Source of the DNA: Bacteroidota bacterium
Lineage (GTDB): Bacteria > Bacteroidota > Bacteroidia > Bacteroidales > GCA-2711565
Assembly (NCBI GenBank): GCA_018816945.1
Contig: JAHIVC010000069.1
Coordinates: 1-37,338, forward strand
Length of the DNA stretch: 37,338 nt
Reading direction: 5' to 3'
Under the pieces are notes generated by a model, which saw nothing but the letters and a program-made list of their open reading frames with translations, was not told where the DNA came from and did no database searches. The position numbers and the translations under genes were made by a program. Positions 17,464 to 25,904 of the stretch are shown piece after piece; the stretch's first letter is position 1; each line of letters opens with the position of its first letter.

Positions 17464-18102
17464 TTATTCTGTCATGGCTATCGCCCTGATCGGAGAACCG
17501 TCAATTCGGTCAAGTTTTAAAGGAAAACATTGGAAAGTGAAAAATTCGGTTCCTAATTGATCTAAATTGTTCAGGTTCTCAATAATTAATATTTCCTTAT
17601 TCAAAAGGGTAAGATGAACAGGGACAGTTTCACTTTTAATATGGTCGATCGAAATAATATCAAGCCCAATCCCTTTTAAGTTGAAGTTTGACAACCAGAT
17701 AGCAGATTCTAAAGATAGAACCGGAAAATGATCAAAATAGTCTGTTGTATTCCATTTTTTATACCAACCCGAATTAAAGATAATAAACTCAGATTGCTGA
17801 ATATCAGCTTCATATTTCAATAAATATGATAATGGAATTTCTTGATTTGCGAATTCATGACAAGGAATTTGAATGGCTTTTCCATGAAATTTTGAAATTG
17901 GAAAATCGGTAAGGGTTTTTGCCTGATCAATCATGTGTGAAGGAGCATCGATATGGGTCCCATTATGTGAATGCATTTCAATTGAAGTGATGGCAAAGCC
18001 ATGATCTTTAACATTTCTCAAACTCTTTAATTCAGGCATTTTCATTCCCTCAAATACTAAATCTCCTGATTTTATGCTATGTGATAAATCAATAATTGAC
18101 AT
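17464..18102 (-). CDS. Cyclase-family hydrolase (kynurenine formamidase-like)
   Basis: The 212-aa product carries the cyclase-family metal motif HNGTHIDAPSH (46-56), matching HxGTHxDxPxH, with His46, His50 and Asp52 as ligands, and begins IIDLSHSI as is usual. The family includes bacterial arylformamidase KynB and isatin hydrolase. No other tryptophan-catabolism gene is in the window, so the substrate is open. There is no signal peptide. It diverges from the phosphatase gene at 18215. Confidence 0.85.
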   Translation of the reverse strand: MSIIDLSHSIKSGDLVFEGMKMPELKSLRNVKDHGFAITSIEMHSHNGTHIDAPSHMIDQAKTLTDFPISKFHGKAIQIPCHEFANQEIPLSYLLKYEADIQQSEFIIFNSGWYKKWNTTDYFDHFPVLSLESAIWLSNFNLKGIGLDIISIDHIKSETVPVHLTLLNKEILIIENLNNLDQLGTEFFTFQCFPLKLDRIDGSPIRAIAMTE

Positions 18103-18187
18103 ACTCGTTTTTTTGTTAAAAGTTAAAATATATGATGCGAATTTATTGAAATTTAAGAGATATAAATAGCACTGAAGTTAATATCTT

Positions 18188-18195
18188 TATATTTG
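18188..18195 (+). promoter_or_regulatory. Candidate Bacteroidota -7 box (TATATTTG) for the phosphatase gene
   Basis: A perfect TAnnTTTG, 19 bases before the ATG at 18215, in the short divergent spacer. The -33 region is not clear. Confidence 0.5.
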
Positions 18196-18214
18196 CATAC
18201 TTAATTAAATTTGT

Positions 18215-18700
18215 ATGAGTGTGAAAGTATTATTTGTTTGTTTAGGAAATATTTGCCGATCGCCCGGTGCTGAAGCTGTTTTCAGAGAGAAAATAAAAAG
18301 ACATCATCTGGATGGGAATGTTGAAGTGGATAGTGCAGGTACTTCAGGATTTCACGAAGGTGAGGCAGCCGACAGCCGTATGATTTTACACGCTAAAAGA
18401 CGAGGATATGATATAATAAGCATAGCCAGAGAAATCGTGCCCGGTGATTTAGATGCCTTCGATATAATTGTAGCCATGGATGCGAATAATTATCAGCATT
18501 TGATGGGGATGACCAAGAATCCGACTCAAAAAAACAAGGTAGTAATGATGACCGATTATAGTGAAATATACGAAGGAGATGTTCCAGATCCATACTATGG
18601 TGGAAGTCTTGGATTTGATAAGGTATTGGATATCCTCGAAGAAAGCTCAGAGGGGTTGATTGACGAGATCAAGGACCTCTATTCCACAAAGTTTAAATAA
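18215..18700 (+). CDS. Low-molecular-weight protein-tyrosine phosphatase
   Basis: The 161-aa product opens with the P-loop VCLGNICRSP (8-17), a C-x5-R-S motif with Cys9 nucleophile and Arg15. The general-acid Asp125 lies in VPDPYYGG. These are all the catalytic parts of the family, at normal length. In bacteria such enzymes often act on tyrosine kinases of polysaccharide export, but no kinase or export gene is nearby. Cytoplasmic, single-gene unit. Confidence 0.93.
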   Translation: MSVKVLFVCLGNICRSPGAEAVFREKIKRHHLDGNVEVDSAGTSGFHEGEAADSRMILHAKRRGYDIISIAREIVPGDLDAFDIIVAMDANNYQHLMGMTKNPTQKNKVVMMTDYSEIYEGDVPDPYYGGSLGFDKVLDILEESSEGLIDEIKDLYSTKFK

Positions 18701-18728
18701 GAAAACCGTTTGAAGATAACATTAATAC

Positions 18729-19817
18729 TTAAGGCATTTTATAAACAAATGCATTTACATTCATCCCCGCACCCACAGAAGTAAATACAATATATTCGCC
18801 TGATTTCATCGAATGGTTTTCCATTTGGCCCCGCATAATCATATCATAAAGTATCGGTACGGTTGCTACTGAGTTGTTTCCAAATTTGGCAATGGTCATA
18901 GGCATTACATTCTTTGGTACATCCTGTACTTTAATATTGTATAATTTGAAAAGTCGATTCAGAATGGCATCATCCATTTTGGCATTAGCCTGATGAATTA
19001 AAACCTTGCTGATTTTTGAGATCGGAAGTTCAATTTTATCAAGTGTATCTTTTACCAGTTGCGGAACATAAGACAGTGCGTAATTGTATAGCTTACGACC
19101 ATTCATTTTAATATAAATTCGCTCGTCTCCTTTAGTTTTATGATAGGTATGACCCATGTTAAGTAAGTCGGCATGCTCAAATGTGTCAGAACGGGTTTTG
19201 TGAGTAAGAATTCCCACAGGTGTTTCACTTTGTTTGGCTTCGAGGATAACTGCACCTGCACCATCCGAATAAATCATACTATCAATGTCATGGGGATCAG
19301 AAATTCGGGATAAAGTTTCACTTCCAACTACCAAAACCCTCTTTGCATCCCCCGATTTGATGAAATAATCAGCCTGAATTATCCCCTGAATCCATCCCGG
19401 GCAACCGAAAGGTAAATCATAGGCAACGCAATATGGGTTTTCGATTTTCAACCTGGCTTTAACCCTCGCGGCCAAACTTGGAACAATATCCACTTTATGA
19501 ATGGTGCTTTTTACATCTCCAAAATTATGTGCAACGATGATATAATCAAGCGTTTCTTTGTCGATTTGGGCATTTTCGAGCGCGAGTTCTGCAGCAAAAA
19601 ACCCAAGATCGGAAGCTACATGATCTTTGTTTGCGTACCTTCGTTCTTCAATTTCTGTAATTTCTTTAAATTTGGTAATTATCTCTTCATTTGACTTTGG
19701 AATTTTAATCCCTTCCGCGTCGTAAAACTCATTATTAATAAAATCGCTGTTTTTAACGATATTTTTTGGAATAAAACTTCCACTGCCTATAATCGTTGAG
19801 TATGTGTTAAGATTCAT
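18729..19817 (-). CDS. FabH-like 3-oxoacyl-ACP synthase III family protein
   Basis: The 362-aa thiolase-fold enzyme carries the KAS III triad: Cys139 in PFGCPGW, His275 in VLIHQANAKM and Asn314 in KFGNNSVATVP. DGAGAVILE (185-193) is also typical. It is longer than housekeeping FabH (about 320-335), with an inserted segment near 30-60 (FYDAEGIKIPKSNEEIITKF). This suggests a specialised KAS III paralogue, perhaps for a lipid or secondary metabolite, rather than the fatty-acid initiator. No acyl carrier protein or other fatty-acid gene is adjacent. It may be co-transcribed with the racemase-like gene 91 bases upstream. Confidence 0.88.
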   Translation of the reverse strand: MNLNTYSTIIGSGSFIPKNIVKNSDFINNEFYDAEGIKIPKSNEEIITKFKEITEIEERRYANKDHVASDLGFFAAELALENAQIDKETLDYIIVAHNFGDVKSTIHKVDIVPSLAARVKARLKIENPYCVAYDLPFGCPGWIQGIIQADYFIKSGDAKRVLVVGSETLSRISDPHDIDSMIYSDGAGAVILEAKQSETPVGILTHKTRSDTFEHADLLNMGHTYHKTKGDERIYIKMNGRKLYNYALSYVPQLVKDTLDKIELPISKISKVLIHQANAKMDDAILNRLFKLYNIKVQDVPKNVMPMTIAKFGNNSVATVPILYDMIMRGQMENHSMKSGEYIVFTSVGAGMNVNAFVYKMP

Positions 19818-19908
19818 GATTTTGATTTAAAATTTGCAATATTATGAAAGATAAATGAGAATGGTGAAAATATTATGGTATTTAACATTAGTACCTTTAT
19901 TTGAAAAT

Positions 19909-20601
19909 TTATGAAATCGCCTGTTCAACGGCTTTGCGGGCGTGAATAGTCGTAGTGTCATATATTGGGATAGAAACATCTTTTTGTTTGATAAGTAATG
20001 GTATTTCGGTACAACCCAGTATTACTCCTTCTGCTCCATTTTGTGCCAGTCTTTCAATGATATCCTGAAATGCTTTTTTTGAAGCACCCTTTATTTGCCC
20101 CATGCACAGTTCTTTATAAATTATGTGATGAATAATATTCATTTCTTCATTATTAGGGATCACAACCTCTAACTGATGACGATCGGCCAACCTTTTTTTG
20201 TAGAAGTCCTGTTCCATTGTAAATCTGGTGCCTAATAATGCAACTTTTTTTAATTTTTGATCTTTGATTACTTCTGCGGTAGCATCTGCAATATGGATCA
20301 ACGGTAAATTAATATTTTGTTCTACGGCATCAGCCATTTTGTGCATTGTGTTGGTACATATAACAATAAGATCGGCCCCACCCATTTCAAGCCGTTTAGC
20401 GGCATCGATCATCATCCCGGTTAGCTTGTCCCATTCATCCTTATGCTGAAGTTGCTGAATAGGCTCAAAATCTACTGAATACATTAAGCTCTGAGCCGAA
20501 TGCATGCCACCTAGTTTTTCCTTCACAAATTGATTGATGAGGCGATAATATTCTAATGACGACTCCCAACTCATGCCTCCAATTAGGCCAATCGTTTGCA
20601 T
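19909..20601 (-). CDS. Aspartate/glutamate racemase family protein
   Basis: The start chosen is the ATG at 20599-20601, giving 230 aa. An upstream in-frame start at 20655 would add 18 residues (LFIILNFVRLL...) before the conserved family start MQTIGLIGGMSWESSLEYY. The two catalytic cysteines are visible: Cys82 in VICTNTMH and Cys197 in LGCTEIP. This is the RacX/YgeA-like Asp/Glu racemase group, PLP-independent. Which amino acid is used is not predictable. Cytoplasmic. Confidence 0.9.
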   Translation of the reverse strand: MQTIGLIGGMSWESSLEYYRLINQFVKEKLGGMHSAQSLMYSVDFEPIQQLQHKDEWDKLTGMMIDAAKRLEMGGADLIVICTNTMHKMADAVEQNINLPLIHIADATAEVIKDQKLKKVALLGTRFTMEQDFYKKRLADRHQLEVVIPNNEEMNIIHHIIYKELCMGQIKGASKKAFQDIIERLAQNGAEGVILGCTEIPLLIKQKDVSIPIYDTTTIHARKAVEQAIS

Positions 20602-20883
20602 AATAAAATTCTGGTTAATTAATAATCGGACAAAATTAAGGATAATAAATAACATAGACGCCTTATTTGGATTTTTACATCCTGCCGGTTATTAGCCAGA
20701 ATTAAAAATTAGCTGTACATTTTATTTGCTTTTTTGCATGATGTGAGGCTAAACTTCATTAGAACAAATGCTTATGATTGACAGAGTTAAAAGAAGGGTT
20801 AATCTTTCAATTTAATGAATGAAATAATTAACAGTAAAGAAATTTTCTGTAAAAACTTAAAAATTGCAATAACATGCCTTTTC

Positions 20884-21993
20884 TTAACTATAATCTGTTA
20901 AATATTCATCCAGTTTTGTTAAGGATTCTCCGAAAGTTTTTCTGCCTAAGCTAATTCTTACCTTTTTATGAGGATAATCATATACTGAAGACGGTAAAAG
21001 CATCAACCCTTTTTTGTCAACCAGATCCTTACAAAACTTATCAATGTCTTGTTGGATTATCAATTCAGGAAATGTTATTGGCCCGGCTTTGGGTTTGTTC
21101 CACTTAAAAATGGCTGAATATTTATCGATAAACGCTTCCAGAATTACAAGATTGTTCTTGATGATTGTCAAATTCCGGTTCAATATATGCTCTTTATTTC
21201 GCAATGCAATGAGGGCAAGAATTTCGGATGGAGCCGGAGGACAAATGGTGGTATAATCTTTAAATTCAATCATTTTCCTGATCCAGGATTTATTTTGGGT
21301 GCCTAACCAACCAAGTCTTAAACCCGGTAATGCAAATGACTTCGACATTCCACCTAATGAAATTCCTTTCTCATAAATATCACCGACTGCTTTTAATCGG
21401 TCAGATGAATCATATTCTAACAGACGGTACATCTCGTCTGAAAATATAATGATATCCTTTTTTCTTGCAAATTCAATAATTTGCTGAAGTTGTTCTCCCG
21501 AAATTGTTTCGCCTGTGGGATTATGAGGGAAATTAATGATAATTAATTTAGTTTTGTCAGTTGCTAAAGAAAATAAATCATCAACTTCAAAGCTGCCTTT
21601 TGTATTTGGCTCCCAATTTGAAATGCTTGCCCCTATACTTTTTGCAATCTCATATAAGGATTGATAAGCAGGAAAAATTGAAATAACATGATCACCTTTA
21701 TTGATAAGCACATTCAACGCAATAAAGATGCCTTCTTCAGGTGCCAGTATAATCAGTTCGTCCAGACTGATTTTCGAATATAGTTTAGCAATTTCCTGAC
21801 GCAATAAAGGCAGTCCCTGCGAATGGGTGTATGATAGGATCAGGTCGTTCCAGAGTTTTTTTGATTCTTCATCGGCCATCGCTAAAAGTTCACTTTGACC
21901 TAATGGTTCACAATCGGAACAACTCAATAAATAAGGAGCTGAAAATTCATATTTGGCAAAGTAACGTTCGAGTTTGAAGGGTTGTATTTTCAT
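20884..21993 (-). CDS. Class I/II PLP-dependent aminotransferase
   Basis: The start chosen is the ATG at 21991-21993 (369 aa), since the 39 residues before it are low-complexity and overlap the promoter region of the divergent operon. Fold-type I landmarks, numbered from this start, are NFPHNPTG with Asn158, FSDEMYR with Asp186, and MSKSFALPGLRLGW with Lys218 forming the PLP aldimine and the downstream Arg binding phosphate. The final RISLGRKTF supplies the substrate-carboxylate arginine. The N-terminal SCSDCEPL (residues about 24-31) is shared by a subgroup of Bacteroidota paralogues. Substrate unknown. Confidence 0.9.
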   Translation of the reverse strand: MKIQPFKLERYFAKYEFSAPYLLSCSDCEPLGQSELLAMADEESKKLWNDLILSYTHSQGLPLLRQEIAKLYSKISLDELIILAPEEGIFIALNVLINKGDHVISIFPAYQSLYEIAKSIGASISNWEPNTKGSFEVDDLFSLATDKTKLIIINFPHNPTGETISGEQLQQIIEFARKKDIIIFSDEMYRLLEYDSSDRLKAVGDIYEKGISLGGMSKSFALPGLRLGWLGTQNKSWIRKMIEFKDYTTICPPAPSEILALIALRNKEHILNRNLTIIKNNLVILEAFIDKYSAIFKWNKPKAGPITFPELIIQQDIDKFCKDLVDKKGLMLLPSSVYDYPHKKVRISLGRKTFGESLTKLDEYLTDYS

Positions 21994-22082
21994 GTAGATA
22001 TCAGTTATCTTATTGATACGAAAGATACATAATCTTATTTTTATGGTGGGAGTGGATTTTGAAAAAATAATGTAAATATAAC

Positions 22083-22113
22083 TTGACATAATGTATATAA
22101 AACTATACATTTG
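22083..22113 (+). promoter_or_regulatory. Promoter with overlapping inverted-repeat operator
   Basis: A -33-like TTGAC (22083-22087) and a perfect TAnnTTTG -7 box, TACATTTG (22106-22113), are 18 bases apart, close to the Bacteroidota spacing. A perfect seven-base inverted repeat, ATGTATA (22091-22097) and TATACAT (22104-22110) with a six-base spacer, fills the space and overlaps the -7 box. It lies 42 bases before the operon that encodes an XRE regulator, so autorepression is the natural inference. Confidence 0.65.
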
Positions 22114-22154
22114 CGGTGATATTAAAAACCCTATTTTAACCTAAATTAATAAAT

Positions 22155-22664
22155 ATGAGAAAATTTAACGCTTTAGCCGACCCGCAATATAAAATGGTCG
22201 GCTTGACTTTCGCCTTTATTGGAGTGCTTTTATTAATCGTCCAAAAACTATTGAACCTGACGTATGATCCGGGATGGGAAGAACGTACGCTTTTACTTAT
22301 TCATTATGTAATTATTTTAAGTTTGATTATGCTGAATTTCAGCAAAGAGATAGATGATGATGAGCGTATTCAAAGGATCAGATATTCGTTATTGAAATTA
22401 ATTTATGCCTGGACTATTCTTGGAATTTCATTTTATCTTGTTTGTACTGGTTTGAATTCGGTGGATCTGAATATGTATTTGATCATTTATATTATTGAAG
22501 GCATGCTTGTTTTGTATCAAATATTATTCAGAATATATTTAGCACTCAATCCAAAATGGATTTTTGAAGAACATCGATCTGCCAGATCGTTTCTGATCAT
22601 GGGAATTACCATTCTGTTTTTGATCGGGTTAGTTATTTTCGATATGATCACATTCACAGTTTAA
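22155..22664 (+). CDS. Four-helix membrane protein
   Basis: The 169-aa product has four hydrophobic segments, at about 13-30, 48-60, 86-108 and 146-166, with a central charged loop (NFSKEIDDDERIQRIRYS). Small membrane proteins of this kind often precede compact XRE regulators, as here: the regulator begins 11 bases after the stop. I do not recognise a defined function. It heads the operon driven by the promoter at 22083-22113. Confidence 0.75.
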   Translation: MRKFNALADPQYKMVGLTFAFIGVLLLIVQKLLNLTYDPGWEERTLLLIHYVIILSLIMLNFSKEIDDDERIQRIRYSLLKLIYAWTILGISFYLVCTGLNSVDLNMYLIIYIIEGMLVLYQILFRIYLALNPKWIFEEHRSARSFLIMGITILFLIGLVIFDMITFTV

Positions 22665-22675
22665 ACAAGCAAGAA

Positions 22676-22867
22676 ATGCAAAATACCCTCAAAATTGAAC
22701 GAGCAAAAAAGAACATTACCCAAGCCGATTTGGCAAAGGCATTAGAGGTTTCAAGGCTTACCATCCATTCGATCGAAAGTGGAAAGTTTAACCCGTCGGT
22801 TCAACTGGCACTCAAGATGGCTGCTTTTTTTGAGGTGAAAGTGGAAGATTTGTTTCAACTGGATTAA
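22676..22867 (+). CDS. Compact XRE-family helix-turn-helix regulator
   Basis: At 63 aa, the product is essentially one HTH_3 domain: KIERAKKNITQADLAKALEVSRLTIHSIESGKFNPSVQLALKMAAFFEVKVEDLF. The recognition helix is around residues 26-38. Such minimal Cro-like proteins usually dimerise and repress their own operon. The perfect inverted repeat at 22091-22110 over the operon promoter is the obvious candidate site. Confidence 0.93.
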   Translation: MQNTLKIERAKKNITQADLAKALEVSRLTIHSIESGKFNPSVQLALKMAAFFEVKVEDLFQLD

Positions 22868-22932
22868 AGGTTAACCCTGATTGATTTAAATCCTGTGATT
22901 TTAAAAAGCGTTAATCATAAATACTAAATTAA

Positions 22933-23625
22933 ATGAAAAACAGTGAAAGAATTGTTTATGGAATTACAATAACGGTTGCGATCTATTTATCGGCAGTAAT
23001 TATTGGTAGTTTAATACATTTTAACAATGCGTTTATCGCTTCATCCTTCGCGACTCATACGATAATGCTGTTGCTTTCCATACTTGGAATTATCGCGATG
23101 AAGAGGAGTTTAACTTATCAATTATCACTGCCAAAGTTAAAGTTGGTTTTTAAACCAATTATTTATGCGATAGTTATAACCATAGTTGTTAATATATTAA
23201 TGACAATTATCACCAAAGTGGCTGGAGGAAAGATCGAACCGCATCCATTGCTTGCACAATTAACCCCATTGCAGGTTTTTATTTTCGTGTTTATTTATGC
23301 CAGTATCGCTGAGGAATTATTATTTCGTGGCTTTTTATTGAATATGTTAGAACCTTTGCGCGAAAACGGCATACCTTTTTTAAAAATCAGGTTAAGTTTA
23401 CCTGTCATCATAAGTGCATTAATGTTTGGATTGGAGCATTTATGTTTAATAACAACAGATGCAGATTTCTTTTTTATATTGCGAATAGTAATTTTTACGA
23501 TGAGTCTGGGTTTAATTGCCGGCTATTACCAGGAGAAGTACAACAATAATGCTTATGCGATCATTGTTCACATGTCGGGAAACTTACTTGCTTTGTTAGG
23601 TGCCCTGATAAGTCAAAATGTTTAA
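22933..23625 (+). CDS. CPBP-family intramembrane metalloprotease (CAAX-like)
   Basis: The 230-aa polytopic protein has all three ABI/CPBP motifs: EELLFR (127-132), FGLEH (165-169) and HMSGN (213-217). These supply the glutamates, histidines and asparagine of the intramembrane active site. Bacterial homologues serve in peptide maturation, bacteriocin immunity or anti-sigma cleavage; which applies here is unknown. It lies 65 bases after the XRE gene and probably shares its transcript. A hairpin with a T-rich tail follows at 23702. Confidence 0.9.
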   Translation: MKNSERIVYGITITVAIYLSAVIIGSLIHFNNAFIASSFATHTIMLLLSILGIIAMKRSLTYQLSLPKLKLVFKPIIYAIVITIVVNILMTIITKVAGGKIEPHPLLAQLTPLQVFIFVFIYASIAEELLFRGFLLNMLEPLRENGIPFLKIRLSLPVIISALMFGLEHLCLITTDADFFFILRIVIFTMSLGLIAGYYQEKYNNNAYAIIVHMSGNLLALLGALISQNV

Positions 23626-23701
23626 CAGAGACAATTCCAATCGGGGTTAAAGATTTGTTATACTGGATTAAAGGAATTCATTCAATGAGTTGGCCATCTA
23701 C

Positions 23702-23738
23702 CCTACGATGGTTTCAAACCCTCGTAGGATTTTGTTTT
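23702..23738 (+). terminator. Terminator-like hairpin after the CPBP operon
   Basis: CCTACGA (23702-23708) pairs with TCGTAGG (23722-23728). The enclosed GGTTT-C-AAACC continues the stem, leaving one T/C mismatch. ATTTTGTTTT follows. It lies about 76 bases past the stop at 23625. Confidence 0.6.
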
Positions 23739-23792
23739 ACATTTCGGCTATCGCTTAATATCAAAGTTCAGTGTACCAAGGTCTAAAATGAT

Positions 23793-23820
23793 TGAACCCC
23801 GAGCGTAGTCGAGGGGTTAA
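23793..23820. repeat. CCCCGAGC...GAGGGG palindromic element
   Basis: AACCCC (23795-23800) pairs with GGGGTT (23813-23818) around GAGCGTAGTCGA. Elements with this wording are scattered through Bacteroidota genomes, from memory. It lies 36 bases beyond the stop of the NYN gene and may act as its 3' hairpin, though no T-run follows on the minus strand. Confidence 0.5.
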
Positions 23821-23856
23821 CATAAGTGTAAAACTGTTGATTGTATCTTTGAGTTC

Positions 23857-24615
23857 TTACTTTTTTATCCTTAGATAAATATGTTTGATGCGCGATTTTT
23901 CAACCTCTCTTTCGTCAACTTCAAAATGCTCGCCCAAAGATTTTATCAATGGGGTCAATTTTGAAAATCCATAATTTCGTGGATCAAAATCAGGTCTCTT
24001 TTTATTAATCAATGCACCAACTGCCGCCAAAGAAGCCCATCCATCATCATCGGCTAAATCTTCAATGGTCGATTTTAATAGTTGAGTAAATTTTTTGTCT
24101 ATCGGTTCAAATGCCGGTTTTTTATCTTTTGCAGTTGAACTTGTAGTTTTTATATCTTTTTTTGAAATCTCAATGGCTCCGATTATTTCGATGTAAATGA
24201 ACTTATCGCAAGCAACAATAAAGGGGCGTGGGGTTTTCTTTTCTCCTATACCAATCACAAACATACTCGATTCCCTGAGTCGTGTAGCCAGTCGCGTAAA
24301 ATCGCTATCGCTCGAAACCAAACAAAATCCATCCACTTTTTCATTGTGCAGAATATCCATTGCATCAATGATCATCGCTGAATCTGTTGCATTTTTTCCG
24401 CTGGTATAACTGTATTGCTGAATGGGAGTGATGGCATGTTCGAGTAGTGCGGGCTTCCAGCCCGATACAGTCGGCTTTGTCCAATCGCCGTATATTCTTT
24501 TAATAGTGGGTGTTCCAAGTTTTGTAATTTCATCGAGCATTCCCTTAATATTTGAATAAGGAATATTGTCTGCATCGATCAAAACTGCTAATTTAATATC
24601 AGATCTTTCTCTCAT
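23857..24615 (-). CDS. NYN (PIN-like) domain protein with C-terminal LOTUS/OST-HTH domain
   Basis: The 252-aa product has an N-terminal NYN domain (7-145), the DUF88/LabA type of PIN-like nuclease. Acidic metal-site residues are Asp14 and Asp16 in LIDADN, Asp78 in NATDSAMIID, and Asp103/Asp105 in SSDSDFTRL. A linker leads to a LOTUS domain (about 170-250, FTQLLKSTIEDLADDDGWASL... YGFSKLTPLIKSLGEHFEV). LOTUS domains bind RNA, including G-quadruplex RNA in studied cases. The pairing predicts an RNA-binding ribonuclease. It stands alone; targets unknown. Confidence 0.9.
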   Translation of the reverse strand: MRERSDIKLAVLIDADNIPYSNIKGMLDEITKLGTPTIKRIYGDWTKPTVSGWKPALLEHAITPIQQYSYTSGKNATDSAMIIDAMDILHNEKVDGFCLVSSDSDFTRLATRLRESSMFVIGIGEKKTPRPFIVACDKFIYIEIIGAIEISKKDIKTTSSTAKDKKPAFEPIDKKFTQLLKSTIEDLADDDGWASLAAVGALINKKRPDFDPRNYGFSKLTPLIKSLGEHFEVDEREVEKSRIKHIYLRIKK

Positions 24616-24740
24616 GGGTTTTTAATAATGAACGTAAGGTAATGAAAAAGAATGCTTAATCAAAGTTAATTAATGTTAGTTCTATATAAGAAAACATTAA
24701 AGTACAGACTTCCGATTTCATAAGCGTTTTAATAAATTAA

Positions 24741-24771
24741 GATATAAGACGTTAGACCTTAGATATTAGAC
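24741..24771. repeat. TTAGAC/TTAGATATTAGAC array copy overlapping a stop codon
   Basis: The same degenerate words as at 5955-6013. The stop codon (24759-24761) and last codons of the methyltransferase gene lie inside this array, so the end of that protein (KSLSNI) is partly repeat-encoded. Confidence 0.6.
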
Positions 24772-25865
24772 AAAGATTTTAATACCCATAATTCTACAAA
24801 TTCAGATTCACGCCAGTTTTGATTCCGTTTGGTTTTTTTAGAGGCCTGACCAACCTTTTTTTGTAACAATAATTCCTTCTGAAAACGTCCTCCATTTGCT
24901 AATTCGATTTGAATGGGATGCGTTTTACTCGATTTGGTAATCTGGGCCAGATTGGAAAATAAAATGACGAGCCGTCCGTCAGCATTAAGATGTTTTGTTG
25001 CTTCGGCAAAAAAGCGTGGATATAGGTCTTCATCGTAATAGATGGCTTTATCTAATCCTTCTATGTTGTGAGATGCCGGAATCCAGGGTGGGTTGAATAC
25101 GATTAATTCGGTTTTTAAATCGCAATTAGCAAACAGATCGCCATGAAATAAATCAATTTTTGAAAAAAGGTTGTTTTTCTTTAAGTCTTCGTTTACACTG
25201 ATAATGGCATTAGGATTAGAATCAGTTCCGCATATTTTTTCAAAACCATGTTTAAGCATCTGAAAAGAAAGAACCCCACAGCCAATCCCGATATCAATGG
25301 CAGATTTTTTTTCTCCATTATATTGCTTTAACCATTTATCAAAAAGCTTCAAATGCTCGAATCGGGTAGGGAAGTAGGTTCCATAATAAGGATGGAGTTT
25401 TCGGTCGAGCCCAGGCATAGCAATACCATTTTCAAACCATTGCCAGGCACTGTTCAAACCCTGAACCTGAGGAAAAGGCAATAAAAATTCGTCTAATTCG
25501 GGGTATAATATTTTAAACCAGCCAATTTCAGGGGCCTTCCTTACAATTAGTCGATGATTCCGAATCAATAATAATATTCGATTTGATAATTCCTGATAAA
25601 GTGTTCGGGACTTATGTTGAGAAATGAAAGTTTGATCAGGCTGATTTTCTTCAATAAATATTTTTAAAGTCTGCAAAATGTTAAGCCCGGTACTATAGAA
25701 ATCGATGATCAAAACATTAAACCCTGCTAATAGTGCATCAATTGCTTCTTGCGGATCCATGCGGTTTTTGTATGGAATAATTTCAATAGCTGTGAGGATA
25801 GGTTGCGGACGATTTGCTCTGATTTTATCGATTGCTGTTGTCAAGTTGTTTTTATTTAGCTCCAC
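24759..25865 (-). CDS. Class I SAM-dependent methyltransferase (HemK/PrmC-like core)
   Basis: The 368-aa product starts at GTG (25863-25865); the next in-frame Met is residue 36, inside the conserved N-terminal region. Residues 1-170 are an extra N-terminal domain with no clear match. The Rossmann methyltransferase follows: motif I AIDIGIGCGVLSF, the acidic loop GTDSNPNAI, and motif IV FNPPWIP, an N-P-P-W/Y signature used by enzymes that methylate planar nitrogens such as glutamine, adenine or cytosine. There is no target-recognition domain for DNA. Substrate unknown. Its last codons lie in an intergenic-type repeat. Confidence 0.82.
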   Translation of the reverse strand: MELNKNNLTTAIDKIRANRPQPILTAIEIIPYKNRMDPQEAIDALLAGFNVLIIDFYSTGLNILQTLKIFIEENQPDQTFISQHKSRTLYQELSNRILLLIRNHRLIVRKAPEIGWFKILYPELDEFLLPFPQVQGLNSAWQWFENGIAMPGLDRKLHPYYGTYFPTRFEHLKLFDKWLKQYNGEKKSAIDIGIGCGVLSFQMLKHGFEKICGTDSNPNAIISVNEDLKKNNLFSKIDLFHGDLFANCDLKTELIVFNPPWIPASHNIEGLDKAIYYDEDLYPRFFAEATKHLNADGRLVILFSNLAQITKSSKTHPIQIELANGGRFQKELLLQKKVGQASKKTKRNQNWRESEFVELWVLKSLSNI

Positions 25866-25904
25866 TTAGTTCGACCCGAAATTACAAAATATATAGTTGC
25901 CAGC

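Noticed and set aside
20602-20655. Longer start of the racemase-like protein
   Set aside because: The extra 18 residues precede the conserved family start and have no likeness to it.
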